From Pseudoduganella buxea (GTDB lineage Bacteria > Pseudomonadota > Gammaproteobacteria > Burkholderiales > Burkholderiaceae_D), in assembly GCF_009720835.1 (NCBI RefSeq), contig NZ_WNKZ01000070.1, positions 1 through 35,725 of the forward strand: DNA of 35,725 nucleotides, in the 5' to 3' direction. The translations under genes and the position numbers were made by a program. The notes beneath the pieces are model-generated. The model was not told the DNA's origin. It saw nothing but the letters and a program-made list of their open reading frames with translations, and searched no databases. Of this stretch, positions 22,906-30,901 are shown piece by piece (position 1 is the stretch's first letter; every line of letters begins with the position of its first letter).

Positions 22906-24171
22906 ATGTCCCAGCGTTATCGACCTGTCCACTCTTCCCGCGTGCTGCGCCGTGCCCTTGTCGTCACGGCGCTGGGCTGCATGCATGCCGCCACGCGCGC
23001 CGCCGACGGCGACCTGCCCGCCTGGACCTTCGGCGGCTTCGGTACCGTCAGCGCCGTGCACTCGACGGAAAAGCTGGCCGACTACACGGCCAGCCCCCTG
23101 TCGCCCGGCCAGGCCGGCTACGGCAAGCACTGGGCCGTCGACGTCGACTCGCGCCTGGGCGCGCAACTGGGCGTGCAGCTCGACAAACGCTGGTCGGCTG
23201 TCGTGCAGGTCGTCTCCGAGCGCAATGTCGAACACAATTACAAGCCGGAAGTGGAGTGGGCCAACGTCAAGTACCGGGCCACGCCGGACCTGTCGCTGCG
23301 GCTGGGCCGCATCGCGCTGCCGCTGTACCTGGCCGCCGACTACCGCAAGGCCAGTTATGCGCTGCCGTGGGTGCGTCCGCCCGTGGAGCTGTACAGCACC
23401 ATGCCGATCTCGAACAGCGACGGTTTCGATGCCTCCTACCGGTGGAACCTGGCCGGCACCAAGCAGACCACCCAGGTGTTCTTCGGTCGCACGTCGATCC
23501 GCCTGTCGCGCGACTTCGACGCCAAGGCCAAGCGCATGGTGGGCCTGACCCAGCGCACCACGGCCGGCGCCCTGACCGTGCAGGCCACGGCCGCCAATGC
23601 GATCTTCCAGGTGCCCGCGGGCGGTGAACTGTTCGACGTGCTGTCCCAGTTCGGGCCCGCCGGCCAGGCACTGGCCGCGCGCTACGACATCCGCTCCAAG
23701 CGGGTGTCCGTGTTCAGCGCGGGCTTCACGTATGACCCGGGCGCGTGGTTCGTCACGGGCGAGATCGGCCGCACCAATACCCGTTCGCTGCTGGGCGACC
23801 AGACCGCCAGCTACCTGAGCGGCGGCTACCGTTTCGGCGCGCTGACCCCCTATGCGACCTTCAGTGCCGTGCACGCGAACATGGACGTGCAGGTGGCGGG
23901 CCTGCCCACGACCGGCTTGCCGCCACAGGTGGCCGCACTGGCGCTGCAGGCCAACGCGGTGCTGAACGACTTCCTGCGCGAGGTGCCGACGCAGCATGCC
24001 ATCTCGGCCGGCGTACGCTGGGATGCCGGCCCGAGCCATGCCTTCAAGCTGCAGCTCGAGCGGGCCCGCCCCCATGACGGCAGCAGCGGCACCCTGACCA
24101 ATGCGCAGCCGGGTTACCAGTCGGGCAAGTCCTTCAACGTGATCAGCCTGTCGGCCGATTTCGTCTTCTGA
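22906..24171 (+). CDS. Outer-membrane porin-like protein
   Basis: The 421-residue protein has a signal peptide (about 1-30, HAATRAAD at the cleavage region). Alternating beta-strands of a porin-like barrel follow: WTFGGFGTVSAVHS at the start, RLGAQLGVQLDKRWSAVVQV, EWANVKYRATPDLSLRLGRI, and a C-terminal NVISLSADFVF with the terminal Phe required for outer-membrane assembly. It is not a TonB receptor, since it has no plug. The start at 22906 is chosen for the signal peptide; the frame is open further upstream but reads as non-coding. It is the first gene of an operon with a periplasmic phosphate-binding-like protein and a c-di-GMP enzyme. Confidence 0.85.
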   Translation: MSQRYRPVHSSRVLRRALVVTALGCMHAATRAADGDLPAWTFGGFGTVSAVHSTEKLADYTASPLSPGQAGYGKHWAVDVDSRLGAQLGVQLDKRWSAVVQVVSERNVEHNYKPEVEWANVKYRATPDLSLRLGRIALPLYLAADYRKASYALPWVRPPVELYSTMPISNSDGFDASYRWNLAGTKQTTQVFFGRTSIRLSRDFDAKAKRMVGLTQRTTAGALTVQATAANAIFQVPAGGELFDVLSQFGPAGQALAARYDIRSKRVSVFSAGFTYDPGAWFVTGEIGRTNTRSLLGDQTASYLSGGYRFGALTPYATFSAVHANMDVQVAGLPTTGLPPQVAALALQANAVLNDFLREVPTQHAISAGVRWDAGPSHAFKLQLERARPHDGSSGTLTNAQPGYQSGKSFNVISLSADFVF

Positions 24172-24182
24172 GGGGGCACGCC

Positions 24183-24623
24183 ATGTTCAGCCGAAAACTG
24201 CAAGCCATCGTGTCCGCAGCCGCCGTGCTGCTGACCGCGAACACGGGGGCGGCCGGCACCAGCGACCTGGTGGTCATCGTGTCCGCACGCGCGCCCGTCA
24301 CGGCGCTGCGCAGCGACCAGGTGGCCGATATCTTCCTGTCCGAGGCCAACCGCTTCCCGGACGGCAGCGAGGCCGTCGCCATCGACCAGGGTGTGGGCTC
24401 GCCCTTGCGCGACGAATTCTACGACCGCGTGGCGCGCCGTTCGCCCGCGCTGATGAAGGCCTACTGGACCAAGATGATCTTCACGGGCCGCGGCCAGCCC
24501 CCGCGCGAGGTTGCCAACAGCGCCGCCGTGCGCAAGCTGGTGGCGGACAATCCCGGCATGATCGGCTATATCGAACGCTCCGCGCTGGATGCTTCGGTGC
24601 GGCCCGTGCTGGCGGTGCGCTGA
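24183..24623 (+). CDS. Periplasmic phosphate-binding (PBP/PstS-like) protein
   Basis: The 146-residue protein has a signal peptide (MFSRKLQAIVSAAAVLLTAN) and the short one-lobe pattern of PBP-like domains: DLVVIVSARAPVTALRSDQV, ADIFLSEANRFPDGSEAVAI, FYDRVARRSPALMKAYW, and VADNPGMIGYIERSAL. It is about half the length of a real PstS, and no transporter permease is near, so it is more likely a sensory partner than a transport protein. Its TGA overlaps the ATG of the c-di-GMP enzyme by one base, so the two are coupled. It occupies the same operon position as the YfiR-like protein in the first triad. Confidence 0.85.
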   Translation: MFSRKLQAIVSAAAVLLTANTGAAGTSDLVVIVSARAPVTALRSDQVADIFLSEANRFPDGSEAVAIDQGVGSPLRDEFYDRVARRSPALMKAYWTKMIFTGRGQPPREVANSAAVRKLVADNPGMIGYIERSALDASVRPVLAVR

Positions 24624-27274
24624 TGGACAAGGTGATTGCCTCGGCCAGGCGCACGCGCTGGCTGCGCCTGGGGCTGGAAACCTATGTGACGCTGCCCCTG
24701 TTTACGCTGCTGCTGCTGGGTGTCATCTGGGGCACCAGCTTCCACTTCATCGGCAAGGAAAGGCTGGCGGCGCAGGCGGGCGCGCGCGAGTCCGTCAACG
24801 AGCTGATGGAAACCTATGAAGCGCAGGTGGCACGCAACCTGACGACGATCGACCAGACCTTGAAGGTGATCAAGTATGCGGTGGCGCGCCGCGGCGCGGC
24901 CGGCGCCTTGCCGGAGCTGGGCCAGCAAAGCCTGCTGCCGCCGGGGCTCGTGTTCGCCGTCAGCATCGCCGACGCCGAGGGCAATATCGTGGCCAGCAAT
25001 CCCACCGCGCCGCCGCATCGGGTGGCCGACCAGCGCTACTTCGCCTTCCACCGCGACCGCCCGAACGACGGCGTGTTCGTGGCCGAAACCATGCGCGACC
25101 TCGCGCGCGACGAGTGGCATCTGCATTTCTCGCGCCGCCTGAGCGCCGCCGACGGCAGTTTCGCCGGCGTGGCCATCCTGGAAGTGGACCCGACCTACTT
25201 CACCAGCGGCTACGAGCGTTCGCGCCAGGGCGACGAAGGCCTGGTGGCCGTGGCCGGCATTGACGGCATTGCGCGTTCGATGCGCGTGGGCGCACGGGAC
25301 AGCTGGGGCCAGCGCATCGACTTGGCCTTCTGGAACGATCCGGACGGCCGGCCTTCGGCCCAGGTCGACGGCGTGGCGCGCTACACGGCGTCGCGCACCC
25401 TGCGCAATTACGGCGTGGTGGCGTTGGTGGGCCTGTCCGAACGCGAACAGATGGCCGCCTTCGAGCAGCAGCGCCGCGCGCTGCTGTGGGAGGCGGGCGT
25501 GGCCTCGGCCGTGCTGGTCTTCGTCATGGGACTGCTGTGGGCCTGGTCGTGGCAGGGCGCCAAGGCGCGCCGCCGCATCCGCCGGGCCCAGGAAACCTAT
25601 GCCGCCGCTTCCGAAGCGAACCTGGACGCCTTTTTCGTGCTGCGCGCGCTGCGCGACGACGTCGGCGCCATCATCGATTTCCGCATCGTTTCCGTCAACA
25701 GCCGCGCCGAGCAGATGACGGGCCGCTCGCGCGACCACCTGCGCAGCGCCACCCTGTGCAGCTGGATTCCCGGCGCGCGCGAGAACGGCATGTTCGCCCG
25801 GCTGGCGAAGATGATGATCGAAGGCGGCGTGCATCAGGAAGAATGGCGCAACGACCTGCCCGAGTTCAAGGCCGAATGGATGCACTGGCAGATCGTCGGC
25901 GTCGAGGGCGGCCTGGTGGCCATCGTGCGCGACATCTCCGAGCGCAAGCGCGACGAGGCCCGCATCGTCCACCTGGCCCACCACGATTCGCTCACGGGCC
26001 TGCCCAACCGCAGCCTGATCGGCGACCGCCTGGAGCAGGCCATCCTGCACGCCGAGCGCGAGCAGCAGCAGGTTCTGGTGGCCTTCGTCGACCTGGACAG
26101 CTTCAAGCTGGTCAACGACACGCTGGGCCACGCAGCCGGCGACGAACTGCTGCAGGCCGTGGCGGGACGCATGGTCGAATGCCTGCGAAAGAGCGACACG
26201 GTGGGTCGCTTCGGCGGCGACGAGTTCGTGCTGCTGCTGCCGCAGCCGCCCGATGGTGATGCGGCGGGCGCCGCCGCGCTGCTCGACAAGATCCTGTCGG
26301 CCGTGGTGCGGCCCGTGCTGCTGGAAGGGCAGGAGGTGCAGGTCAGCTGTTCGATCGGCGCGGCCATGTACCCGCGCGACGGCCTCGATGGCGGCACCCT
26401 GATGATGAACGCCGACGCGGCCATGTACCGCGCCAAGGAGCTGGGCAAGAACAACTGCCAGTTCTACGCGCACGAGATGAACGCCACGCTGGAGCAGAAG
26501 CTGGCGCTGATGGACGGCCTTCGCCGCGCCGTCGACGACCAGCAGCTGCGCCTGGTGTACCAGCCGAAGGTGGACCTGCAGAGCGGTCACGTGTTCGGCG
26601 TCGAGGCGCTGGTGCGCTGGGAGCATCCGGAACGGGGCCAGATCCGTCCCGACCAGTTCATCCCGCTGGCCGAAGAAAGCGGCAGCATCGTCGCCATTGG
26701 CGAATGGGTGCTGCGCGAGGCGTGCCGCCAGGCGCGTGCCTGGCAGGATGCCGGTCATGCGCCGCTGGTGGTATCGGTCAACGTGTCGCCGCGCCAGTTC
26801 GACGACCGGCGCCTGGTGGCGCGCGTGGCCGATGCGCTGCGTGACGCCCGGCTCGACGCGTGCTGGCTGGAGCTGGAAGTGACGGAAAGCCTGATCATGC
26901 GCGACGTCGGCCAGGCCGTCGACAAGATGCGCGAGCTCGAGGCGATGGGCATCGCCCTGTCGATCGACGATTTCGGCACGGGCTATTCCAGCCTGGCGGC
27001 GCTGAAGTCCTTCCCGATCAGCCGCCTGAAGATCGACAAATCCTTCGTGCGCGACCTGGCCCACAGCGCGGACGACCAGGCGATCGCCCGCGCCATCATC
27101 TCGCTGTCGCACCAGCTGCAGATGCGCGTCATCGCCGAAGGGGTGGAGACGGAACAGCAGCGCGACTTCCTGGCCCAGTACGGCTGCGACGAAATGCAGG
27201 GCTATTTGTTCAGCAAACCGGTACCGCCAGGCGAGATTCCCACGCTGCTCGAGCGGGCGGTCGCGCCGGCTTGA
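24623..27274 (+). CDS. Membrane sensor PAS-GGDEF-EAL protein
   Basis: The 883-residue protein has a transmembrane helix at about 21-42, a periplasmic dCache-like sensor to about 285, and a second helix at about 287-310. It then has a PAS domain (about 325-440, ending VAIVRDISERKRDEARIVHL), GGDEF and EAL. The GGDEF motif is intact at 531-535 (GRFGGDEFVLLLP). The EAL motif is intact at 661-663, with VTESLIMRD, IDDFGTGYSSLAAL and IAEGVETEQQ. Both synthesis and breakdown of c-di-GMP are therefore possible. The start at 24623 shares one base with the upstream stop. The preceding PBP-like protein is the likely ligand-bearing partner of the periplasmic sensor; this is inference. Confidence 0.93.
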   Translation: MDKVIASARRTRWLRLGLETYVTLPLFTLLLLGVIWGTSFHFIGKERLAAQAGARESVNELMETYEAQVARNLTTIDQTLKVIKYAVARRGAAGALPELGQQSLLPPGLVFAVSIADAEGNIVASNPTAPPHRVADQRYFAFHRDRPNDGVFVAETMRDLARDEWHLHFSRRLSAADGSFAGVAILEVDPTYFTSGYERSRQGDEGLVAVAGIDGIARSMRVGARDSWGQRIDLAFWNDPDGRPSAQVDGVARYTASRTLRNYGVVALVGLSEREQMAAFEQQRRALLWEAGVASAVLVFVMGLLWAWSWQGAKARRRIRRAQETYAAASEANLDAFFVLRALRDDVGAIIDFRIVSVNSRAEQMTGRSRDHLRSATLCSWIPGARENGMFARLAKMMIEGGVHQEEWRNDLPEFKAEWMHWQIVGVEGGLVAIVRDISERKRDEARIVHLAHHDSLTGLPNRSLIGDRLEQAILHAEREQQQVLVAFVDLDSFKLVNDTLGHAAGDELLQAVAGRMVECLRKSDTVGRFGGDEFVLLLPQPPDGDAAGAAALLDKILSAVVRPVLLEGQEVQVSCSIGAAMYPRDGLDGGTLMMNADAAMYRAKELGKNNCQFYAHEMNATLEQKLALMDGLRRAVDDQQLRLVYQPKVDLQSGHVFGVEALVRWEHPERGQIRPDQFIPLAEESGSIVAIGEWVLREACRQARAWQDAGHAPLVVSVNVSPRQFDDRRLVARVADALRDARLDACWLELEVTESLIMRDVGQAVDKMRELEAMGIALSIDDFGTGYSSLAALKSFPISRLKIDKSFVRDLAHSADDQAIARAIISLSHQLQMRVIAEGVETEQQRDFLAQYGCDEMQGYLFSKPVPPGEIPTLLERAVAPA

Positions 27275-27291
27275 TGGCCGCCCGCGAATGG

Positions 27292-27309
27292 GGCAGGGCG
27301 GCCCCTGCC
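27292..27309 (+). terminator. Possible hairpin after the GGDEF-EAL gene
   Basis: GGCAGGG and CCCTGCC form a seven-base stem with a four-base loop, 18 bases after the stop. There is no T run, so this is a weak or Rho-assisted terminator at best. The remaining 145 bases to the next gene hold no clear promoter apart from a possible -10 TAGAAT at 27408-27413. Confidence 0.3.
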
Positions 27310-27454
27310 GATGCGCTATATTGCGGGATCGGGGGGGCCGCCAGCGGACCGTTCGGGCCCCGCGCGTCCGGTGTCACGATAGCGCGCCGGTACGGCGCGA
27401 TCCGCAGTAGAATTGCAGTGTGGAAAATTTTTTGGCAGGGAGGACAGGCGCGTC

Positions 27455-28627
27455 ATGCAAGTATCGAACCGTATCGCCATCGCCTGGCCGCTGGCCACCA
27501 CCGCCATGCATGAACGGGTCGATGCGCTGCGCCAGGGCGGCGAGGATGTCATCGATCTTTCCATCGCCATCTCGCATTTCCCGGCGCCGCTGCCCGTGCG
27601 CCAGGCCGTGGCGGCCGCGCTGCGCGAGCCACGGCTGCCCTACACGGCCGTGGGCGGCGCACCCGAGCTGCGCGCGGCGCTGGCCGCCAAGCTGCGCGGC
27701 GAGAACGGCATCGCCGCCACGCCGGCGCACGTCATCGCCACCAACGGCGCCAAACAGGCCGTCTACGAAGCGCTGTACGTGATGACGGACCCGGGCGAGC
27801 GCGTCATCGTGCTGCGGCCGCACTGGCCCGCGTACGCCGCGACGGCGCGCCTGCTGGGCCTGGAGACGGTACTGGTAGACCAGCCCGACGTCATCGATGC
27901 GGCCTTCCTGGCCACCTTGCCGGCGGCGCGGGTCCTCGTCGTCAATAATCCCCATAATCCCACCGGCAAGGTGCTGACCGCCGGCGAGCTGGCCGCCGTG
28001 CGCGACTGGCTGCGGGCCACCGGCACGGCATGCCTGGTCGATGAAAGCTACGAGAAGCTCGTGTTCGACGCCGTGCACCTGAGCCTGGCGGCCTGCCCGG
28101 ACTGGGAAGCGCTGGGCATCGTCACCGTGTTCTCGGCGTCGCAAAGCCACGCGATGATGGGCTGGCGGGCCGGCTTCGCCGTGGCGCCACAGGCCTGGGT
28201 GTCGGCCATGAGCACCCTGCAGGGCCCCATCACGGCGGCCGTGCCCGCGCTGACGCAGGTGGCGGCCGCGGCGGCCTTCGGCATCGGCGCCGTGTCCGAG
28301 CTGCTGGCCGACTACCGCGTGCGGCGCGACATGGTGGTGGCGCTGTTCGCGCCGGTCGCGTGGGCCGCCGTGGCCGCGCCCGCCGCCGGCCCCTATTTGT
28401 GGTGCGATATCCGCGCGCTGACCTTCGACACGCAAGGCTTCGCCGAGCTGCTGCTGCAGCGTTATCGGGTCGCCCTGATGCCGGGCGAGGCGCTGGGCTG
28501 CCCCGGTTTCATCCGCATCGGCTTCATCGCCGACGACGAAGCCACCTTGCGCCGTGGCGTGGGCGCCATCATCACGCTGGGCGACAGCATGGCGCGCGCC
28601 GCGGGAGGGCATGCGTGTTCCGCCTGA
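27455..28627 (+). CDS. Fold-type I aminotransferase homologue lacking the PLP lysine
   Basis: The 390-residue protein has the layout of class I/II aminotransferases: YTAVGGAPELRAALAAKLR, ATNGAKQAVYEAL, VVNNPHNPTGKVL, DESYEKLVF, and the carboxylate-binding arginine in GFIRIGF. The lysine that forms the PLP Schiff base should be in the SxSKxHAMxGWR segment, but the sequence reads FSASQSHAMMGWRAG, with Gln at residue 230 (codon CAA at 28142-28144). Without it normal transamination is not expected. It could be a pseudoenzyme, a PLP- or ligand-binding regulator, or carry a sequencing error (one base away from AAA). GGGAGGA lies upstream. Its 3' end overlaps the sensor kinase by 13 bases. Confidence 0.85.
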   Translation: MQVSNRIAIAWPLATTAMHERVDALRQGGEDVIDLSIAISHFPAPLPVRQAVAAALREPRLPYTAVGGAPELRAALAAKLRGENGIAATPAHVIATNGAKQAVYEALYVMTDPGERVIVLRPHWPAYAATARLLGLETVLVDQPDVIDAAFLATLPAARVLVVNNPHNPTGKVLTAGELAAVRDWLRATGTACLVDESYEKLVFDAVHLSLAACPDWEALGIVTVFSASQSHAMMGWRAGFAVAPQAWVSAMSTLQGPITAAVPALTQVAAAAAFGIGAVSELLADYRVRRDMVVALFAPVAWAAVAAPAAGPYLWCDIRALTFDTQGFAELLLQRYRVALMPGEALGCPGFIRIGFIADDEATLRRGVGAIITLGDSMARAAGGHACSA

Positions 28628-30834
28628 ACAGCCTGCGCCGGCGCCTGATCCTGCTGGTGGCCCTGGCCATCACGCCGATGGCCGCGATGACGGTGCTGAC
28701 GGGCCTGCGCGAGCGCGAGCACGCCATCGAGGTGGCGCGCGAGAACCTGCAGCGCGTGGCCAACCTGGCCGCCGCCAACGAGGCCCAATCGCTCGAAGGG
28801 GCCCGCCAGATCCTGCGCGACCTGTCCAGCGTGCCCGATATCCTGGGTAATTCGGACGATTGCAGCGTGCTGCTGTCGGACATCCTGTCGAAGAACACGG
28901 ACTACGTCAATTTCGGCCTGATCCGCCTGAATGGCGACGTCACCTGCAGCGCCGTGTCGTCCGTCGGCCTGGTCAACCTGGCCGACCGTGCGCATTTCCG
29001 CCGCGCCGTCACGGAGCGGCGCTTCATCGCCGGCAACTACGTGTTCGGGCGCGTCATCTCGAAGCATACGATCAACCTGACCTATCCCGTGATCCGCGGC
29101 GGCGAGGTGGCGGCCGTACTGTTCGCCGCGCTGGACCTGACGGAGCTGGACAAGTTCGTGCTGGACGTGCAGCTCTCGCCCGGCTCGCTGCTGTGGACCG
29201 TGGACGCCAACGGCACCATCATTTCGCGCCGTCCCGATCCGGCCGGCTGGTTCGGCAAGAAGATCGGCGGGCCCCTGCAGGAAGCCTGGACGACGCGCCC
29301 CAAGGTGCCCGTGCTGCTGACGGACGCGGACGGCGTGCAGCGCATGTATGCCTTCGCCCGCGTGGGCAGGCACGATATTTCCGACTACACCGTGATGATC
29401 GGCATTCCCTACCAGGAGATCGTGGCGGCTGCCACGCGCGACCAGCTGATCGCCACCATCGGCCTGGTCGCCACCGTCACGCTGGCGCTGCTGGCCGCCT
29501 GGTTCGGCGGCGACATCCTGATCGTGCGCCGCGTGCAGACCCTGGCGCGCACCGCCAACCGCATCGCTTCGGGCTCGCTCGACACCCGCACCGGCATGCG
29601 CTACGAGGAAGAGGAAATCAGCGCGCTGGCCCGCTCGCTCGACGAGATGGCCGAGGCGCTGCAGAAGAAGGAAGTGGAACGCGACGCCGCCACCGCCTCG
29701 TTGCAGGCGGCCGACCGGCGCAAGGACGAATTCCTGGCCATGCTGGCCCACGAGCTGCGCAACCCGCTGGCGCCCATCAGTTCCGGCGCCCAGGTGCTGA
29801 AGATGGCCCACGCGGACAATGCTTCGGTGGCGCGCACGGCCGAGATCATCGCGCGCCAGGTCGAGCACATGACACGCCTGATCGACGATCTGCTGGACGT
29901 CTCGCGCGTCACGCGCGGCCTCGTGAAGCTGAACCGCCAACCGCTGGACCTGCGCACCGTCGTCGAAGACGCCGTCGAGCAGGCCTACCCCCTGTTCAAG
30001 AGCAAGCGCCAGCAGCTGGAACTGGACCTGCCGCACGAGCCGCTGGGCATCAACGCGGACCACAAGCGCATGGTGCAGGTGGTGGCGAACCTGCTCAACA
30101 ACGCTGCCAAGTACACCCAGGAATACGGCCACGTGCGGGTGTCGCTGGACCGCGCCGGACCCCACGTGCGCCTGGTGGTGGCCGACGACGGCATCGGCAT
30201 GGCGCCGGAGCTGGTCACGCGCGTGTTCGAACTGTTCACCCAGGCCGAACGCACGTCGGACCGGTCGCAGGGCGGCCTGGGCCTGGGGCTGGCGCTGGCC
30301 CGCACCCTCGTCATGCTGCACGGCGGCAGCGTGCGCGCGGAAAGCGCGGGGCTGGAACGGGGCAGCACGTTTACCGTCGACCTGCCGTTCGAGGAATTGC
30401 CCGAGCCGGTCATGCAGCCGGGCGGGCCGGCCGCGCGCGTGGCGCAACCGAACCGCCTGCGCTGCCTGGTGGTGGACGACAATATCGACGCGGCCCAGAC
30501 CCTGGCGCTGTTCCTGGAAGCGGCCGGCCACGAGGTCAGCGTGGCGCACCGCGCCGCCGAGGCCCTGGAACTGGCCGTGGCGCGGGAGCCGCAGGTCTGC
30601 TTCCTCGATATCGGCCTGCCCGACGTCGACGGCAACGAACTGGCACGGCGCCTGCGTGCGCTGCCGCAGACGGCCACTGCCCACCTGATCGCCGTTACCG
30701 GCTACGGCCGCAAGGAAGACCAGGAAAAATCGCTGGCCGCCGGCTTCGACCATTATTTTGTCAAGCCGATGGATACGACCAAGCTGGTGGGATTGCTGTC
30801 GGTTCTGACGGTGGAAGTGGCACAGCAGGCGTGA
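28615..30834 (+). CDS. Hybrid sensor histidine kinase with receiver domain
   Basis: The 739-residue protein has a transmembrane helix at about 8-28, a periplasmic dCache-like sensor to about 275, and a second helix at about 278-300. A HAMP domain and a coiled segment are followed by HisKA (phospho-acceptor H379 in MLAHELRNPLAPI) and HATPase (NLLNNAAKYTQ, then DDGIGMA and GGLGLGLALA). A C-terminal receiver domain follows at about 618-735, with phospho-acceptor D665 (CFLDIGLPDVDG) and VTGYG and FDHYFVKPM. No Hpt domain or response regulator is adjacent. The start GTG at 28615 is chosen because GGGAGGG sits six bases before it. It overlaps the aminotransferase gene by 13 bases, so the two are translationally coupled. 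Confidence 0.92.
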   Translation: MFRLNSLRRRLILLVALAITPMAAMTVLTGLREREHAIEVARENLQRVANLAAANEAQSLEGARQILRDLSSVPDILGNSDDCSVLLSDILSKNTDYVNFGLIRLNGDVTCSAVSSVGLVNLADRAHFRRAVTERRFIAGNYVFGRVISKHTINLTYPVIRGGEVAAVLFAALDLTELDKFVLDVQLSPGSLLWTVDANGTIISRRPDPAGWFGKKIGGPLQEAWTTRPKVPVLLTDADGVQRMYAFARVGRHDISDYTVMIGIPYQEIVAAATRDQLIATIGLVATVTLALLAAWFGGDILIVRRVQTLARTANRIASGSLDTRTGMRYEEEEISALARSLDEMAEALQKKEVERDAATASLQAADRRKDEFLAMLAHELRNPLAPISSGAQVLKMAHADNASVARTAEIIARQVEHMTRLIDDLLDVSRVTRGLVKLNRQPLDLRTVVEDAVEQAYPLFKSKRQQLELDLPHEPLGINADHKRMVQVVANLLNNAAKYTQEYGHVRVSLDRAGPHVRLVVADDGIGMAPELVTRVFELFTQAERTSDRSQGGLGLGLALARTLVMLHGGSVRAESAGLERGSTFTVDLPFEELPEPVMQPGGPAARVAQPNRLRCLVVDDNIDAAQTLALFLEAAGHEVSVAHRAAEALELAVAREPQVCFLDIGLPDVDGNELARRLRALPQTATAHLIAVTGYGRKEDQEKSLAAGFDHYFVKPMDTTKLVGLLSVLTVEVAQQA

Positions 30835-30901
30835 TGTTTCATTGCTGAGTTAATGGCGGTTCGTAGTAGAATACCAAGTCATTGCTCGTTGCCAAATACC
30901 C

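Noticed and set aside
24183..24623. PstS component of a phosphate transporter
   Set aside because: It is far shorter than PstS, no permease or ATPase gene is nearby, and it is coupled to a c-di-GMP enzyme.
28462..30753. Long minus-strand frame opposite the hybrid histidine kinase
   Set aside because: The plus strand carries all histidine-kinase and receiver motifs; the antisense frame is low-complexity with no recognisable fold.
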